A stretch of DNA of 64,000 bases from JACCSI01 sp035575715 (GTDB taxonomy: Bacteria; Acidobacteriota; Vicinamibacteria; Vicinamibacterales; UBA2999): positions 34,052 to 98,051 of the forward strand of contig DATLXN010000038.1 in NCBI GenBank assembly GCA_035575715.1, read 5' to 3'. This document shows positions 45,036-54,113 of this stretch, piece after piece; within the stretch, counting starts at the first letter, position 1, and the number at the start of each line of letters is the position of its first letter. A program made the position numbers and the translations under genes. Under the pieces are notes generated by a model that did no database searches, was not told the origin of the DNA, and worked only from the letters and a program-made list of their open reading frames with translations.

Positions 45036-45806
45036 CTATTCGACAAACCGATAGCCCAACCCCACCACGGTCTCAATCTGGCGGCCGGCAGTTCCGAGCT
45101 TGTGGCGCAGCCGGCCGACGTGGACGTCGACCGAACGAGTTTCGATCAGCCGGTCGTAGCCCCACACGCGCTCGAGTAATCGGTCGCGGGACAGCACGCG
45201 GTTGCGGTTTTCGACCAGATAGCGGAGCAGTTCGAACTCGCGACGGGTCAGGCGAATCGCGATGCCGTCGACCGCGATGTTGACCGCCTCGAAATCCGCC
45301 ACCAGGTGCTCGCCGCGATAGATCGGCGGCGGCGCGGCAGCATCGGTCCGGCCACGGCGCATCACGGCCCGCACGCGAGCGGCGAGTTCGCGCAGGCTGA
45401 ACGGCTTACTTACATAATCGTCGGCCCCCGCATCGAGACCCAGCACGCGATCGCTTTCGGTGGTGCGTGCGGTCAACATGATGATCGGGATCGCCTTGGT
45501 GACCGGGCGCGACCGCAGCAGGCGGCAGACTTCGAGGCCGCTGAGCACCGGCAAGTTCAAGTCCAGCAGAATCAGATCGGGCGGTTGGTCGGCCGCCGCT
45601 GTGAGCGCCGCATCGCCACTGGAAACGACCACGACGTCCATCTCGCCGCCGCGTTCGAGCGTGTGTTTGATCAGGCCCGCGATGTCTTGTTCGTCTTCGA
45701 CCACCAGCACGCGCGTTTTGACATTGCCGCGTTGCGCCCCTGGCCGGTTGCGGCTGGATAGGGACGTGGTGTCAGTAGAGCCAGCGTGGAGACTGTGTGT
45801 ATGCAT
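45036..45806 (-). CDS. OmpR/PhoB-family response regulator, orphan
   Basis: The 256-residue regulator has a receiver domain with phosphoacceptor Asp82 (LILLDLNLPVLSG), acidic pair VVEDEQD and Lys134 (VSKPFSLREL). A winged-helix DNA-binding domain follows (LTRREFELLRYLVENR, SVDVHVGRLRHKLG). About 30 residues precede the receiver, which is unusual. No histidine kinase is adjacent. The closeness of pst-phoU and PhoX makes a PhoB role possible, but no PHO boxes were found. A perfect palindrome GTATCGATAC lies 18 bases before its start. Confidence 0.88.
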   Translation of the reverse strand: MHTHSLHAGSTDTTSLSSRNRPGAQRGNVKTRVLVVEDEQDIAGLIKHTLERGGEMDVVVVSSGDAALTAAADQPPDLILLDLNLPVLSGLEVCRLLRSRPVTKAIPIIMLTARTTESDRVLGLDAGADDYVSKPFSLRELAARVRAVMRRGRTDAAAPPPIYRGEHLVADFEAVNIAVDGIAIRLTRREFELLRYLVENRNRVLSRDRLLERVWGYDRLIETRSVDVHVGRLRHKLGTAGRQIETVVGLGYRFVE

Positions 45807-45824
45807 CAATTCCGTGTGATTACG

Positions 45825-45834
45825 GTATCGATAC
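45825..45834. promoter_or_regulatory. Palindrome GTATCGATAC upstream of the response regulator
   Basis: This perfect 10-base palindrome lies 18 bases upstream of the regulator ATG. It is a candidate site for autoregulation, but it is a single copy and short. Confidence 0.3.
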
Positions 45835-45917
45835 GGCGTTTCTGAGGAGTGACGGGGACGTTAATTGTGGGTAAAAGGCCACTCACTCCGCTTCGCGGCA
45901 GGCCTGCGGTCCGCCGC

Positions 45918-47180
45918 CTACAGTGAAAACCCGGGCGGAATCACCGCGTCCTTGGCGACGATGATGATGCCGTTGCGGATGTAGATCCCGTCGCCGTCGT
46001 AGTGCTCGACGTTTGTGCTGTTCACCAGTTTGGCGCCGGCGCCAATGCGCGCGTTCTTGTCGACGATGACCCGGTCGAGTTCGACGTCGGCGCCGATGCC
46101 GAGGGGGATCGCACCACGGGTCGACACCGGATCCCGTTCGTAGTGGTCGGCTCCCAGCAATACGGAGCGGGTGATTCGCGCGCCGCTCCGGATCGTCGAA
46201 CGAATGCCGATGACCGTATCGGACACCTCGCAGCGATCGAGAAAGCTGCCGTCGGCGACCAGGCCGTTGTGCACCGTGCACTCGAGCAGCCGTGACGGCG
46301 ACAGGAAGCGCTGGTGGGTATAGATCGGACAGGTCGGATCGTAAAAGCTAAACGGCGCGTTCGGTTGGGTCAATTGAATATTGGCGTCGTAGAAGCTGTC
46401 GACCGTGCCGACATCTGCCCAATAACCGGAATAGAGGTAGGCCGAGACCCGATAGCGATTCAGCGCACCGGGGATCAACTGGCGCCCGAAGTCGTTGCCT
46501 TCCTGATCGAGCATGTCGAGGAGCACCTGACGCGAAAACATGTAGATGCCCATCGACGCGGTGAACGGCTTGTCGGCGTCGGTCGGCAAGACGGTTGAGC
46601 CTTCCGGCACGCTGGCCTTGATCTGCGCCAGGCGCGCCGCATTCGGCTTTTCCTCAAAGCCGGTGATTTGCCCGGAGCGATCGAACCTGAAAATGCCCAT
46701 GGCCGTGGCATCCTCGGCCGTCGATGGCAACGCCGCGATGGTGATGTCGGCGCGCCGCTCGATATGTGCGTCGAGCAGCCTCGCGTAGTTCATGCGATAG
46801 AGATGATCGCCCGCGAGGATCAGGTAGTAATCGGCGTCGTGCGTTTCGAAGTGGCGCCGCGCCTTGCGCACGGCGTCGGCAGTGCCTTCAAACCACGCGG
46901 CGCTGTCCGGGGTCTGCTCGGCAGCGATGATCTCGACGAAGCCGCTGCTGAACAAATCCATGCGGTAGGTCGAGTTAACGTGACGATTGAGTGACGCCGA
47001 ATTGAACTGGGTGAGCACGTAGATCCGGCGGATGTCGGCGTGCAGGCAGTTGCTGATCGGCACATCGATGAGCCGGTAGGTGCCGCCGATTGGGACCGCC
47101 GGCTTCGACCGATGATGGGTAAGCGGAAAGAGGCGGCTGCCCTGGCCGCCTCCAAGAATGATCGCGAGGACAGACCGCAT
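45918..47180 (-). CDS. glgC: Glucose-1-phosphate adenylyltransferase
   Basis: The 420-residue protein has the nucleotidyltransferase opening AIILGGGQGSRLFPLTHHRSK. It also shows the sugar-phosphate region AVPIGGTYRLIDVPISNC, FILAGDHLYRMNY-type LILAGDHLYRMNYARLL, and a C-terminal left-handed helix. It makes ADP-glucose for glycogen. A TATTGT box is 6 bases before the ATG, but GAGG also lies there, so initiation could be either type. It follows the cardiolipin synthase gene after 12 bases. Confidence 0.96.
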   Translation of the reverse strand: MRSVLAIILGGGQGSRLFPLTHHRSKPAVPIGGTYRLIDVPISNCLHADIRRIYVLTQFNSASLNRHVNSTYRMDLFSSGFVEIIAAEQTPDSAAWFEGTADAVRKARRHFETHDADYYLILAGDHLYRMNYARLLDAHIERRADITIAALPSTAEDATAMGIFRFDRSGQITGFEEKPNAARLAQIKASVPEGSTVLPTDADKPFTASMGIYMFSRQVLLDMLDQEGNDFGRQLIPGALNRYRVSAYLYSGYWADVGTVDSFYDANIQLTQPNAPFSFYDPTCPIYTHQRFLSPSRLLECTVHNGLVADGSFLDRCEVSDTVIGIRSTIRSGARITRSVLLGADHYERDPVSTRGAIPLGIGADVELDRVIVDKNARIGAGAKLVNSTNVEHYDGDGIYIRNGIIIVAKDAVIPPGFSL

Positions 47181-47192
47181 GTCCTCACAATA

Positions 47193-48689
47193 TCAAACCT
47201 GTTCTTGCAGGAACGCGGCGACGAATTCCTGCAGCTTGCGCCACAGGCCGCGCCGCTGCCACGACTCCAGTTCGATCTTGGTGCAATGCTGGACGTCGTT
47301 TTCGAAAATGTCGTCCAGCTGTTTGGCCACATCACGGTCGTAGAAGCAGACATTGTTCTCTTCATTGTGCGCAAACGATCGGCTGTCGAAGTTGGTCGTC
47401 CCGATCGTCGACCAGACCCCGTCCACGACCATCGTCTTATGGTGGAGCAGCGTCCTGTCGTACTCCATGATGTCGATGCCGGCCTCGAGCAGCCGTCCAT
47501 ACAACCGCACCGCGTTGTGGCGTGACAGCCAGTTTTCGTTCTCATCGCCGGCGACCATAATCCGCACGTTGACGCCGCGTTTCTTGGCCTCGATCAACGT
47601 GTCGAGCGCCGCCGGATCGGGCACGAAGTATGGGTTCGCGATGTAGACGGCGCGGCGGGCCGATGCGATCGACAGGTAATACATAGTGCGCGCGGTCGAG
47701 GAGCCGGTGACCGGCGAACTGATGATCGTCATCGCGCTGAGCGGGCCCGCCGATTCGAGCACCGGGTAATACATCGGCCCGGATACCAATTCCCGCGTGG
47801 TCTCCAGCCAGTTCTGGGCGAAGCCGGTCTGCAGCGGCGTGACGCCGGGACCTTCGAGACGGATCTGGATGTCGCGCCAGTGGTCGGCATCCTGGGCCTG
47901 CCCGCGCCACTTATCGGCGATGCCGGCGCCGCCGGTGAACGCGACGCGTCCGTCGATGATCAGCGACTTGCGATGGGTGCGGTTGTTAAAACGGCCGAGC
48001 GTGTACCAGCGCAGGGGGTTGTACCAGGCAATTTGACAGCTGGCCGCTTCGAGTTTTTTGACGATGTCATCGCCGATATCGGACGAGCCGACCGCATCGA
48101 GCAGGATCTTGACCCGCACGCCGGAGCGGGCGCGTTCGGCAAGTGCTTCCGCAAACTCCAATCCGATCTCGCCATCCCAAAAGATGTACGCCTCGATCGT
48201 GATTGACACTTGCGCGCTGCGGATCGCGGCGAGCATGGACGGATAGAACTCGTCGCCGTTGTTCAGGATCTCGAGACTGTTGCCGGCGACAAATGGTGCG
48301 CCGGTCGCGCCGGTTATTGTCGTCAGGAATTCGTCGGAATCGACGGTCAGGTCGTGGTCGAGCCCATAGGCCGGCTGGGTTTCGACCGGCGCGATCAGGT
48401 AACTGACCACGGCCATCGCGCCCAGACCGATCCCGGTCCAGAAGCGGGTCGCTTGAAAGGCCCACAGTGCTGCGAGAAACCATGGCCACCACGACCACAG
48501 TAATCGGCGCGCCCGTGTCCAAAACGGGTAAAGGCCCTTCGGCGGACGGTGACGCGGGTCGGTGGCACGGGCCCGCAAGCTGCGACGGATGGTAGAGGCG
48601 TCCCAGCGGTGACGTCCCCTGGGTCCGCGGTGATGATGTTTTTTTCGAGCGAATGATTTAGGCGTGTGTGAGGGCTGCGTCGCTTCCAC
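47193..48689 (-). CDS. Cardiolipin synthase-type phospholipase D protein
   Basis: The 498-residue protein has two N-terminal hydrophobic segments and two HKD sites: HRKSLIIDGRVAFTGGAGIA and HHKTMVVDGVWSTIGTTNFD. It also carries the PLD region ITIEAYIFWDGEIG. It should join or rearrange phosphatidylglycerol at the inner membrane. The first 45 residues are basic with a His/Arg run (KKHHHRGPRGRHR). The start is GTG. A membrane-lipid role fits the dagK nearby, but the genes are not in one operon. Confidence 0.9.
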   Translation of the reverse strand: MEATQPSHTPKSFARKKHHHRGPRGRHRWDASTIRRSLRARATDPRHRPPKGLYPFWTRARRLLWSWWPWFLAALWAFQATRFWTGIGLGAMAVVSYLIAPVETQPAYGLDHDLTVDSDEFLTTITGATGAPFVAGNSLEILNNGDEFYPSMLAAIRSAQVSITIEAYIFWDGEIGLEFAEALAERARSGVRVKILLDAVGSSDIGDDIVKKLEAASCQIAWYNPLRWYTLGRFNNRTHRKSLIIDGRVAFTGGAGIADKWRGQAQDADHWRDIQIRLEGPGVTPLQTGFAQNWLETTRELVSGPMYYPVLESAGPLSAMTIISSPVTGSSTARTMYYLSIASARRAVYIANPYFVPDPAALDTLIEAKKRGVNVRIMVAGDENENWLSRHNAVRLYGRLLEAGIDIMEYDRTLLHHKTMVVDGVWSTIGTTNFDSRSFAHNEENNVCFYDRDVAKQLDDIFENDVQHCTKIELESWQRRGLWRKLQEFVAAFLQEQV

Positions 48690-48718
48690 TGCCGGAAGAG
48701 CTTAGCAACATTCGTGCC

Positions 48719-50471
48719 CTAGCGTCGTGAGATCGCGACCACGCCCGACAACGCGGCGCCATGTGCGCGGTGCGGCCAGTTGCTCCCGCGCGGTGCCATC
48801 GCAGGCGACGTGCGCACGCCATTGGCTTCGCCGGGATGCTGCACAGACAGAAACAGCGTCTCTTCGTCCGCTGTCCACGAGGGCCCGGTCAGCTCACACT
48901 CACACGGCCCCGATGCAAACTGAAAGGCGCTGCCAGCGTGCGGCCCTGCCGTCGGCACGTAGAACATCCCGTTGTTCTTGAACGTCGAATAACGCGCATC
49001 GTCGTTCAGAGCCGACGTTGAAATGTCGCTGACCACCCACAGATTGCCCGCCTTGTCGAACGACAGATTGTCCGGTGCGGCAAAGACGTGACCTGCAAGG
49101 GCCTCGTTATTCGGTCCGCCGGCTTTCCAGCGCTGCCAGGTGAAAGTGGTGCCCGTACCGTCGTCAGCCCCTTCAACGATGCGGATTATCTCGCCATAGA
49201 TATTGGTGAAGAGGCTGCCCTGCGCCGTGGCGCTGGCCGTGAACGCGACGAAGATGCTGTCGTCAAAGGGGTGCACTTCGACGTCTTCGGGGCGTCCAGT
49301 TGGCGTCGCGCCGACGAGATTGCTTGCGCGAAACGCATCGATCAGCAGATTGCCCTGGCTGCCGTAGATCTGACCCAGCGTGGTTGCGCCGGTCGGGACA
49401 GTCGGGATCGGCTGGCCCCGATACGGATTGAGCGCGGTGGTGAGTGTCAGCTCGATCCAGCAATCCACTGCCATCCGCATTGAATAACGCCGAATACAGG
49501 CGCCCACTCGATAGCAGGCTTTTGTTCGCTGCGCTGCCGGGGATGAATCGACCGCTGGAGACAAACTTGTAGACATGACCGTTGGTGCGATCGTCGCCAA
49601 GGTACGCGACGACGATCTCGTTGGCCTTCGCGCGCAACGCCACGTTCTCGTGCCGGAACCGTCCGAGCCACGTGTGCTTTACTGGAACCGACGCCGGGTC
49701 TTGCGGGTCGATTTCGACGACCCACCCGAAGTGCGTGCCATTCTTGCCAAATGCGCCGCCGACGGTGCCTTCACCGTTGGTCACGAGATCTTCGGGCACG
49801 TGGTCCTGAAAATTCTCTTCACAGGTCAGGACGGTATTCCAGGGCGTATGACAGCCCGAGCAGTTGGCGAGGGTGCCGCCGACATCCGCGACGCCGTGCA
49901 GCGCCGGGCCATCGGCAATCATCAGCGAGTCGGCCGTGAAACGACGATTCAGCTCGCTCTGCATGACCACCCAACTGCCGCTGGGATTCTTGTGTAGATG
50001 CACGACGCTCGCACCAACGTCAAACTTCATGTCGTCCACGTTAGGGACCCCGCCGATGGCGGCAGCAAAGCCCTGCTCGTAGACACCGGGGCTCTCGGCG
50101 CTGCCACTGCTGGTGTACTCGTGATTGACGAACAGCAATCCCTCGGTGCCCTCGGCGTTGCGCGGAATAAAGGCGGTGAAATCGGCGTTGGTACCGAACC
50201 GCTCTCCGCTGCGGGTGAACCGATCGCCATGCGCGATGATCAGCTGATAGGTGAAACCCGGCGGCAACACGACATCGTCCGCGGTCGTCGGCTGGATGGG
50301 CTCAAACGTGAGAAATGCCGAGAGCGGTTCGGCGGCTGCGCGCGTGGGCTGGAACGGCATCCGGCCCCGCGCCTGCGCCACCGGACCCAGATTGCTGGCA
50401 TGCGCGCCGGCGACGACGCCAGTGAAGCCGGCGCCGAGGTACTTGAGGAACAAGCGACGGTCGGGGGTCAT
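48719..50471 (-). pseudogene. phoX: PhoX/DUF839 alkaline phosphatase, broken by a frameshift
   Basis: Two overlapping frames together encode one PhoX-like protein of about 584 residues. The first (from 50471) has a Tat signal (DRRLFLKYLGAGFTGV), LPPGFTYQLIIAHGDR, NCSGCHTPWNTVLTCEEN, the PhoX metal/cofactor region, and ends correctly through LYSALFNADGSG. The match then continues in the other frame with WIELTLTTALNPYRG, EDVEVHPFDDSIFVAFT and APDNLSFDKAGNLWVVSD. The slip lies near 49458-49467 and needs a one-base change. It may be a true inactivation or a sequencing error. The start has TAGGTT 6 bases before ATG. Confidence 0.85.
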
Positions 50472-50725
50472 TGCCGAAACCTATCACGACGCGCCCCGGG
50501 CGAAGGCTCTTTACGCCTTTATCCTTTTTAACCTCAGTTTTACGTCCCGGTCACCTTGCGTTCAAAGGCGACTGCTACATATAGTTGTGGCCGCTCGGAA
50601 GAGCTGCCACGGGCGCCTGCCTCAGAGCGCTGCCACACGGAGATGTGTGGGGCTTCTGACGGGCGCTCACTGTTTTGCCATCGCTTCGTAGCCATGCTAG
50701 ATCGCAACAATCCAGAGGATCAGGA

Positions 50726-53700
50726 ATGCTGAAACCCGTTTCGGTGCTTGCTCTCGCGCTTCTGTTGGCGACACCCGCCTTCGCCCAGTTCGAGACCGCC
50801 ACCGTCGTTGGCGTCGTCAAAGATAGTTCCGGCGCGGTCATTGGTGACGCGAAAGTCACACTGACCAACACGCAAACCGGTGTCAGCTCCGAGCGCATGT
50901 CGGACGCGAATGGCAACTTCGAATTCTTTACCGTCCGGATCGGCCAGTACATTCTCTCGGCCGAGAAGGCCGGCTTCTCGATCGCCTTGGTCGAAAATGT
51001 CCAGGTCACGGTAGGCGCGCGTCAGCGCGTCGACCTGACGATGGCGATCGGCCAGGTGAGTGAGACGATCGAAGTCAATGCCCGCGCAGTCTTACTGCAG
51101 ACCGATTCGAGCGACCGCAGCCAGGTCATCACCGGCGAACAGACCCGTGCGCTCCCGCTCAACGGCCGTGAGTATTCGTCGCTCGCGTTGCTGTCGCCGG
51201 GTGTGCGCCGCTCGCCGCTCGCCGATGGCGGGCGCGAAGGCTCGTTCAACGTCAACGGCCTGCGTTCGACGTTCAATAACTTTCTGATCGACGGGGTCGA
51301 TAACAACGCCTACGGCACCAGCAACCAGGGGTTTTCCAACCAGGTGATGCAACCGGCGCCTGACGCCGTCGCCGAGTTCAAGGTCGTGACCAATAACATG
51401 AGCGCCGAGTACGGCCGTTCAGGTGGCGCGACGATCAACGTGGCGTATGCCAGCGGCACCAATACGTTCCGCGGCTCCGGGTGGGAATTCGGCCGCCGCA
51501 CCGATCTCAACGCGACCGGGTTCTTCCGTCCCGCCGACAACGTCAAGCCGGCCTTTGATCGCGATCAGTTCGGCGGGGTGTTGGGCGGGCCGCTGGTCAG
51601 GAACAAGATGTTTTTCTTTTCCGATTTCGAAGGCTTCAGGCAAACCCGCGGCGTGACCGCGAGTACGACGATCGCCGACCTGCAGCAGCGCAGCGGCATC
51701 CTGTCGGTGGACATCCGCAATCCGCTGACCGGGGTCGAGTACCCGGCAGGGACGGTGATTCCGATGACGGCGTTTGCCCGCAAGGTGCTCAACGAGTTGC
51801 CGGCGCCAACCAACACGCGGACCTCGAACAACCTGCAGTTGACGCAGAATTTCGAGAACAAGACCGACAAGGCTGGTGGCAAGGTCGACTACCAGTTCAG
51901 TCCGCGGCTGTCCATGTCGGGCCGCTTTGGCTGGCGCGACGTCGACATCTTCGACGATCCGAATATTCCGCTCCCGTCGGGCGGCGCGGGTAACGCCGAA
52001 ACCTACGCCACCAATAAACAGCTCGCGCTCGGCATGACCTACACGCCGACATCGCTGTCGCTTCTGGAAGTGCGCTTCGGGTGGTCGAACACCCGCGGCG
52101 GCAAGAATCCGGCCGCACTGTTTGCCGGCCAGGCCAGCGCGCAGGAACTCTACGGCATCACCGGGCTCCCGACGGATGCACGTGTCGTTGGTGGCCTGCC
52201 GACGCAGTTGATCACCGGCTTCTCCGATCTCGGCCGCCAGGCGACCAATCCGCAGTGGCAGTATCCAACCGTCTATAACCCGAAGGTGAACCTGTCCTGG
52301 CTCGCCGGCCGCCACTCGCTCAAGACAGGGTATGAGTTCCAGCACATTCAGACAGAAGTGCAGGACGTCAATCCGCTCTACGGCCGCGATCAGTACGCCG
52401 GGCAGTTCACGCGCCCAGCCGGCGTCGCTGCCAACAACCTCTACAACCTGGCCGACTTCATGCTCGGCCTGCGCTCGACCTACGCGCTGAGCAACATTCT
52501 GATTGCCAATCTCCGCCAAAACATGCACTTCACGTATCTGCAGGACGACTGGCGCGTCAACGATCGCACCACCCTCAATCTCGGGCTGCGCTACGAATAC
52601 GCGACGCCGTGGGTGGAGAAGGACAACATCCTTTCGAACTTCGACCCGACGACGCGGACGATGATTTTCGCCAAGGAAGGGTCGCTCCAGGATCGGTCGA
52701 CGCTGAAGCCCGATCGCAACAATTTCGCACCGCGCCTCGGGCTCGCCTACACGCTCACCCCGGAAACGGTGTTTCGCGCCGGTTACGGCCTGAGCTTCGT
52801 GCACTTCCACCGCGCCGGTGGCGCCAACGTGTTGCCGATCAACGGACCGCAGGTGATTAACGCGGTCGTCGTGCAGACTCCGGCGCAGCCAAACTTCCGT
52901 CCGACCGAGGCGGGGTATCCGGTCGGTCTGACCGACCCGAGCCGCTTCAATCCGCTTGCCGCGAACATCACCTACATGCCATCGGACTACGAGTCGAGCG
53001 AAGTCCAGAGCTGGTTTGCGTCGGTACAACGGGAATTGTGGAGCGGGGCCTTGGTTGATCTGGCCTATATCGGCAATCGCGCCGACGGCCTGTTGCTGTT
53101 CGCCAATCTCAATCAGGCGACGCCCAACAATAGCGCCGGCACCTTGTCCTTGCAGTCGCGTCGTCCGATTCCGGGATACGCCGACATTACTTACTCGTTC
53201 AACGGCGGCAAGTCGCGCTATCACGCATTCCAAGGCAAGTTCGACTGGAAGATCGGGGCAGGATTCTCGATCCTCAACTCGCTGACCTTGTCGCAGACCA
53301 AAGACAACGGTGCCGGCTCGCTCGAAAACAGTAACGGCAACTTCCCGGCGCCGCAGAATTTCTATGACCGCGACGCAGACTATGGTCTTGGTGCGTATCA
53401 CCAGCCGTACAACAACACCACCAGCTTCGTGCTCGACCTGCCGTTCGGGACGGGCCGCCGCTTCATGAGCGGCGCCTCACCGGTGGTCAACGCGATCTTC
53501 GGCGGCTGGCAAGTCGCCGGCGTCAGCTCGATCTTCGCCGGCGAAACCGTCACGCTCACCTACACGCCCGGCGCCGCGTTCCAGGTGTCAGGTATTCAGC
53601 AGGACTTCCGCGGTGCGAATAACTACCGCCCGAACGTCGTCGGTGAGGTGAGGGTGCCGAAGGATCAGCGCACGGTGCAAAACTGGTTCAGCCGGGATGC

Positions 53701-53977
53701 GGTGGTCCTTCCCACCGATCCGAGCCAACCGTTCGGCAACGCGCCACGGAACGCCTATCGCGGCCCGGCGGTGTGGCAAATGGACCTCGCCGCATCCAAG
53801 CGTTTCGCGCTGCCGTGGCGCGCGACGAATTTCGAGTTCCGTGCGGAGTTCTTCAATCTCCTCAATCGGACCAACTTCCGCGCACCGGTCGGGAATCGCA
53901 GCGCGGCCAACTTCGGCACGATCACTGGGACCTACGACCCGCGCATTATTCAGTTTGGTTTGAAGCTGAACTTCTAG
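50726..53977 (+). CDS. Oar-like TonB-dependent outer-membrane receptor
   Basis: The ATG at 50726, with GAGG and AGGA upstream, gives 1083 residues and a signal peptide (KPVSVLALALLLATPAFAQ). The mature protein starts with a carboxypeptidase-regulatory Ig-like domain (GVVKDSSGAVIGDAKVTLTN). A plug domain follows (ALPLNGREYSSLALLSPGV, NVNGLRSTFNNFLIDGVDNN), then a large beta-barrel ending in the outer-membrane FGLKLNF. Members are abundant in Acidobacteriota and import polymers or chelates. No partner SusD or enzyme is next to it, so the substrate is unknown. Confidence 0.93.
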   Translation: MLKPVSVLALALLLATPAFAQFETATVVGVVKDSSGAVIGDAKVTLTNTQTGVSSERMSDANGNFEFFTVRIGQYILSAEKAGFSIALVENVQVTVGARQRVDLTMAIGQVSETIEVNARAVLLQTDSSDRSQVITGEQTRALPLNGREYSSLALLSPGVRRSPLADGGREGSFNVNGLRSTFNNFLIDGVDNNAYGTSNQGFSNQVMQPAPDAVAEFKVVTNNMSAEYGRSGGATINVAYASGTNTFRGSGWEFGRRTDLNATGFFRPADNVKPAFDRDQFGGVLGGPLVRNKMFFFSDFEGFRQTRGVTASTTIADLQQRSGILSVDIRNPLTGVEYPAGTVIPMTAFARKVLNELPAPTNTRTSNNLQLTQNFENKTDKAGGKVDYQFSPRLSMSGRFGWRDVDIFDDPNIPLPSGGAGNAETYATNKQLALGMTYTPTSLSLLEVRFGWSNTRGGKNPAALFAGQASAQELYGITGLPTDARVVGGLPTQLITGFSDLGRQATNPQWQYPTVYNPKVNLSWLAGRHSLKTGYEFQHIQTEVQDVNPLYGRDQYAGQFTRPAGVAANNLYNLADFMLGLRSTYALSNILIANLRQNMHFTYLQDDWRVNDRTTLNLGLRYEYATPWVEKDNILSNFDPTTRTMIFAKEGSLQDRSTLKPDRNNFAPRLGLAYTLTPETVFRAGYGLSFVHFHRAGGANVLPINGPQVINAVVVQTPAQPNFRPTEAGYPVGLTDPSRFNPLAANITYMPSDYESSEVQSWFASVQRELWSGALVDLAYIGNRADGLLLFANLNQATPNNSAGTLSLQSRRPIPGYADITYSFNGGKSRYHAFQGKFDWKIGAGFSILNSLTLSQTKDNGAGSLENSNGNFPAPQNFYDRDADYGLGAYHQPYNNTTSFVLDLPFGTGRRFMSGASPVVNAIFGGWQVAGVSSIFAGETVTLTYTPGAAFQVSGIQQDFRGANNYRPNVVGEVRVPKDQRTVQNWFSRDAVVLPTDPSQPFGNAPRNAYRGPAVWQMDLAASKRFALPWRATNFEFRAEFFNLLNRTNFRAPVGNRSAANFGTITGTYDPRIIQFGLKLNF

Positions 53978-54016
53978 ATCTGATGATCTCGTGATTTGAT
54001 GATCTCGCGATCTGAA
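53977..54016. repeat. Octamer array GATCTGAT / GATCTCGT
   Basis: Five 8-base units (GATCTGAT, GATCTCGT, GATTTGAT, GATCTCGC, GATCTGAA) begin with the last base of the receptor gene's stop codon. It is of the same class as the 7-base arrays, but the unit is longer. Confidence 0.8.
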
Positions 54017-54062
54017 CCCTCAGCTTCGCTTCGTCACTCGGTGATGACCGCGACGCTGAGGG
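54017..54062. terminator. Hairpin between convergent receptor and transporter genes
   Basis: CCCTCAGC (54017-54024) pairs with GCTGAGGG (54055-54062). An inner TCAC/GTGA hairpin lies at 54034-54044. There is no T run. The placement between two converging genes suits a bidirectional RNA end structure. The 8-base arrays flank it on both sides. Confidence 0.4.
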
Positions 54063-54081
54063 TATAGATCAACCGATCACC

Positions 54082-54113
54082 AGCTCACAAGATCACAAGC
54101 TCACAAGTTCGCA
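54082..54113. repeat. Octamer array AGCTCACA / AGATCACA
   Basis: Four 8-base units (AGCTCACA, AGATCACA, AGCTCACA, AGTTCGCA) run up to the base before the stop codon of the minus-strand transporter gene. Confidence 0.8.

Noticed and set aside
51419..53401. 660-codon open frame on the strand opposite the TonB receptor
   Set aside because: It mirrors a gene with complete receptor features. Long antisense frames are expected in high-GC DNA, and its product has no recognisable domain.
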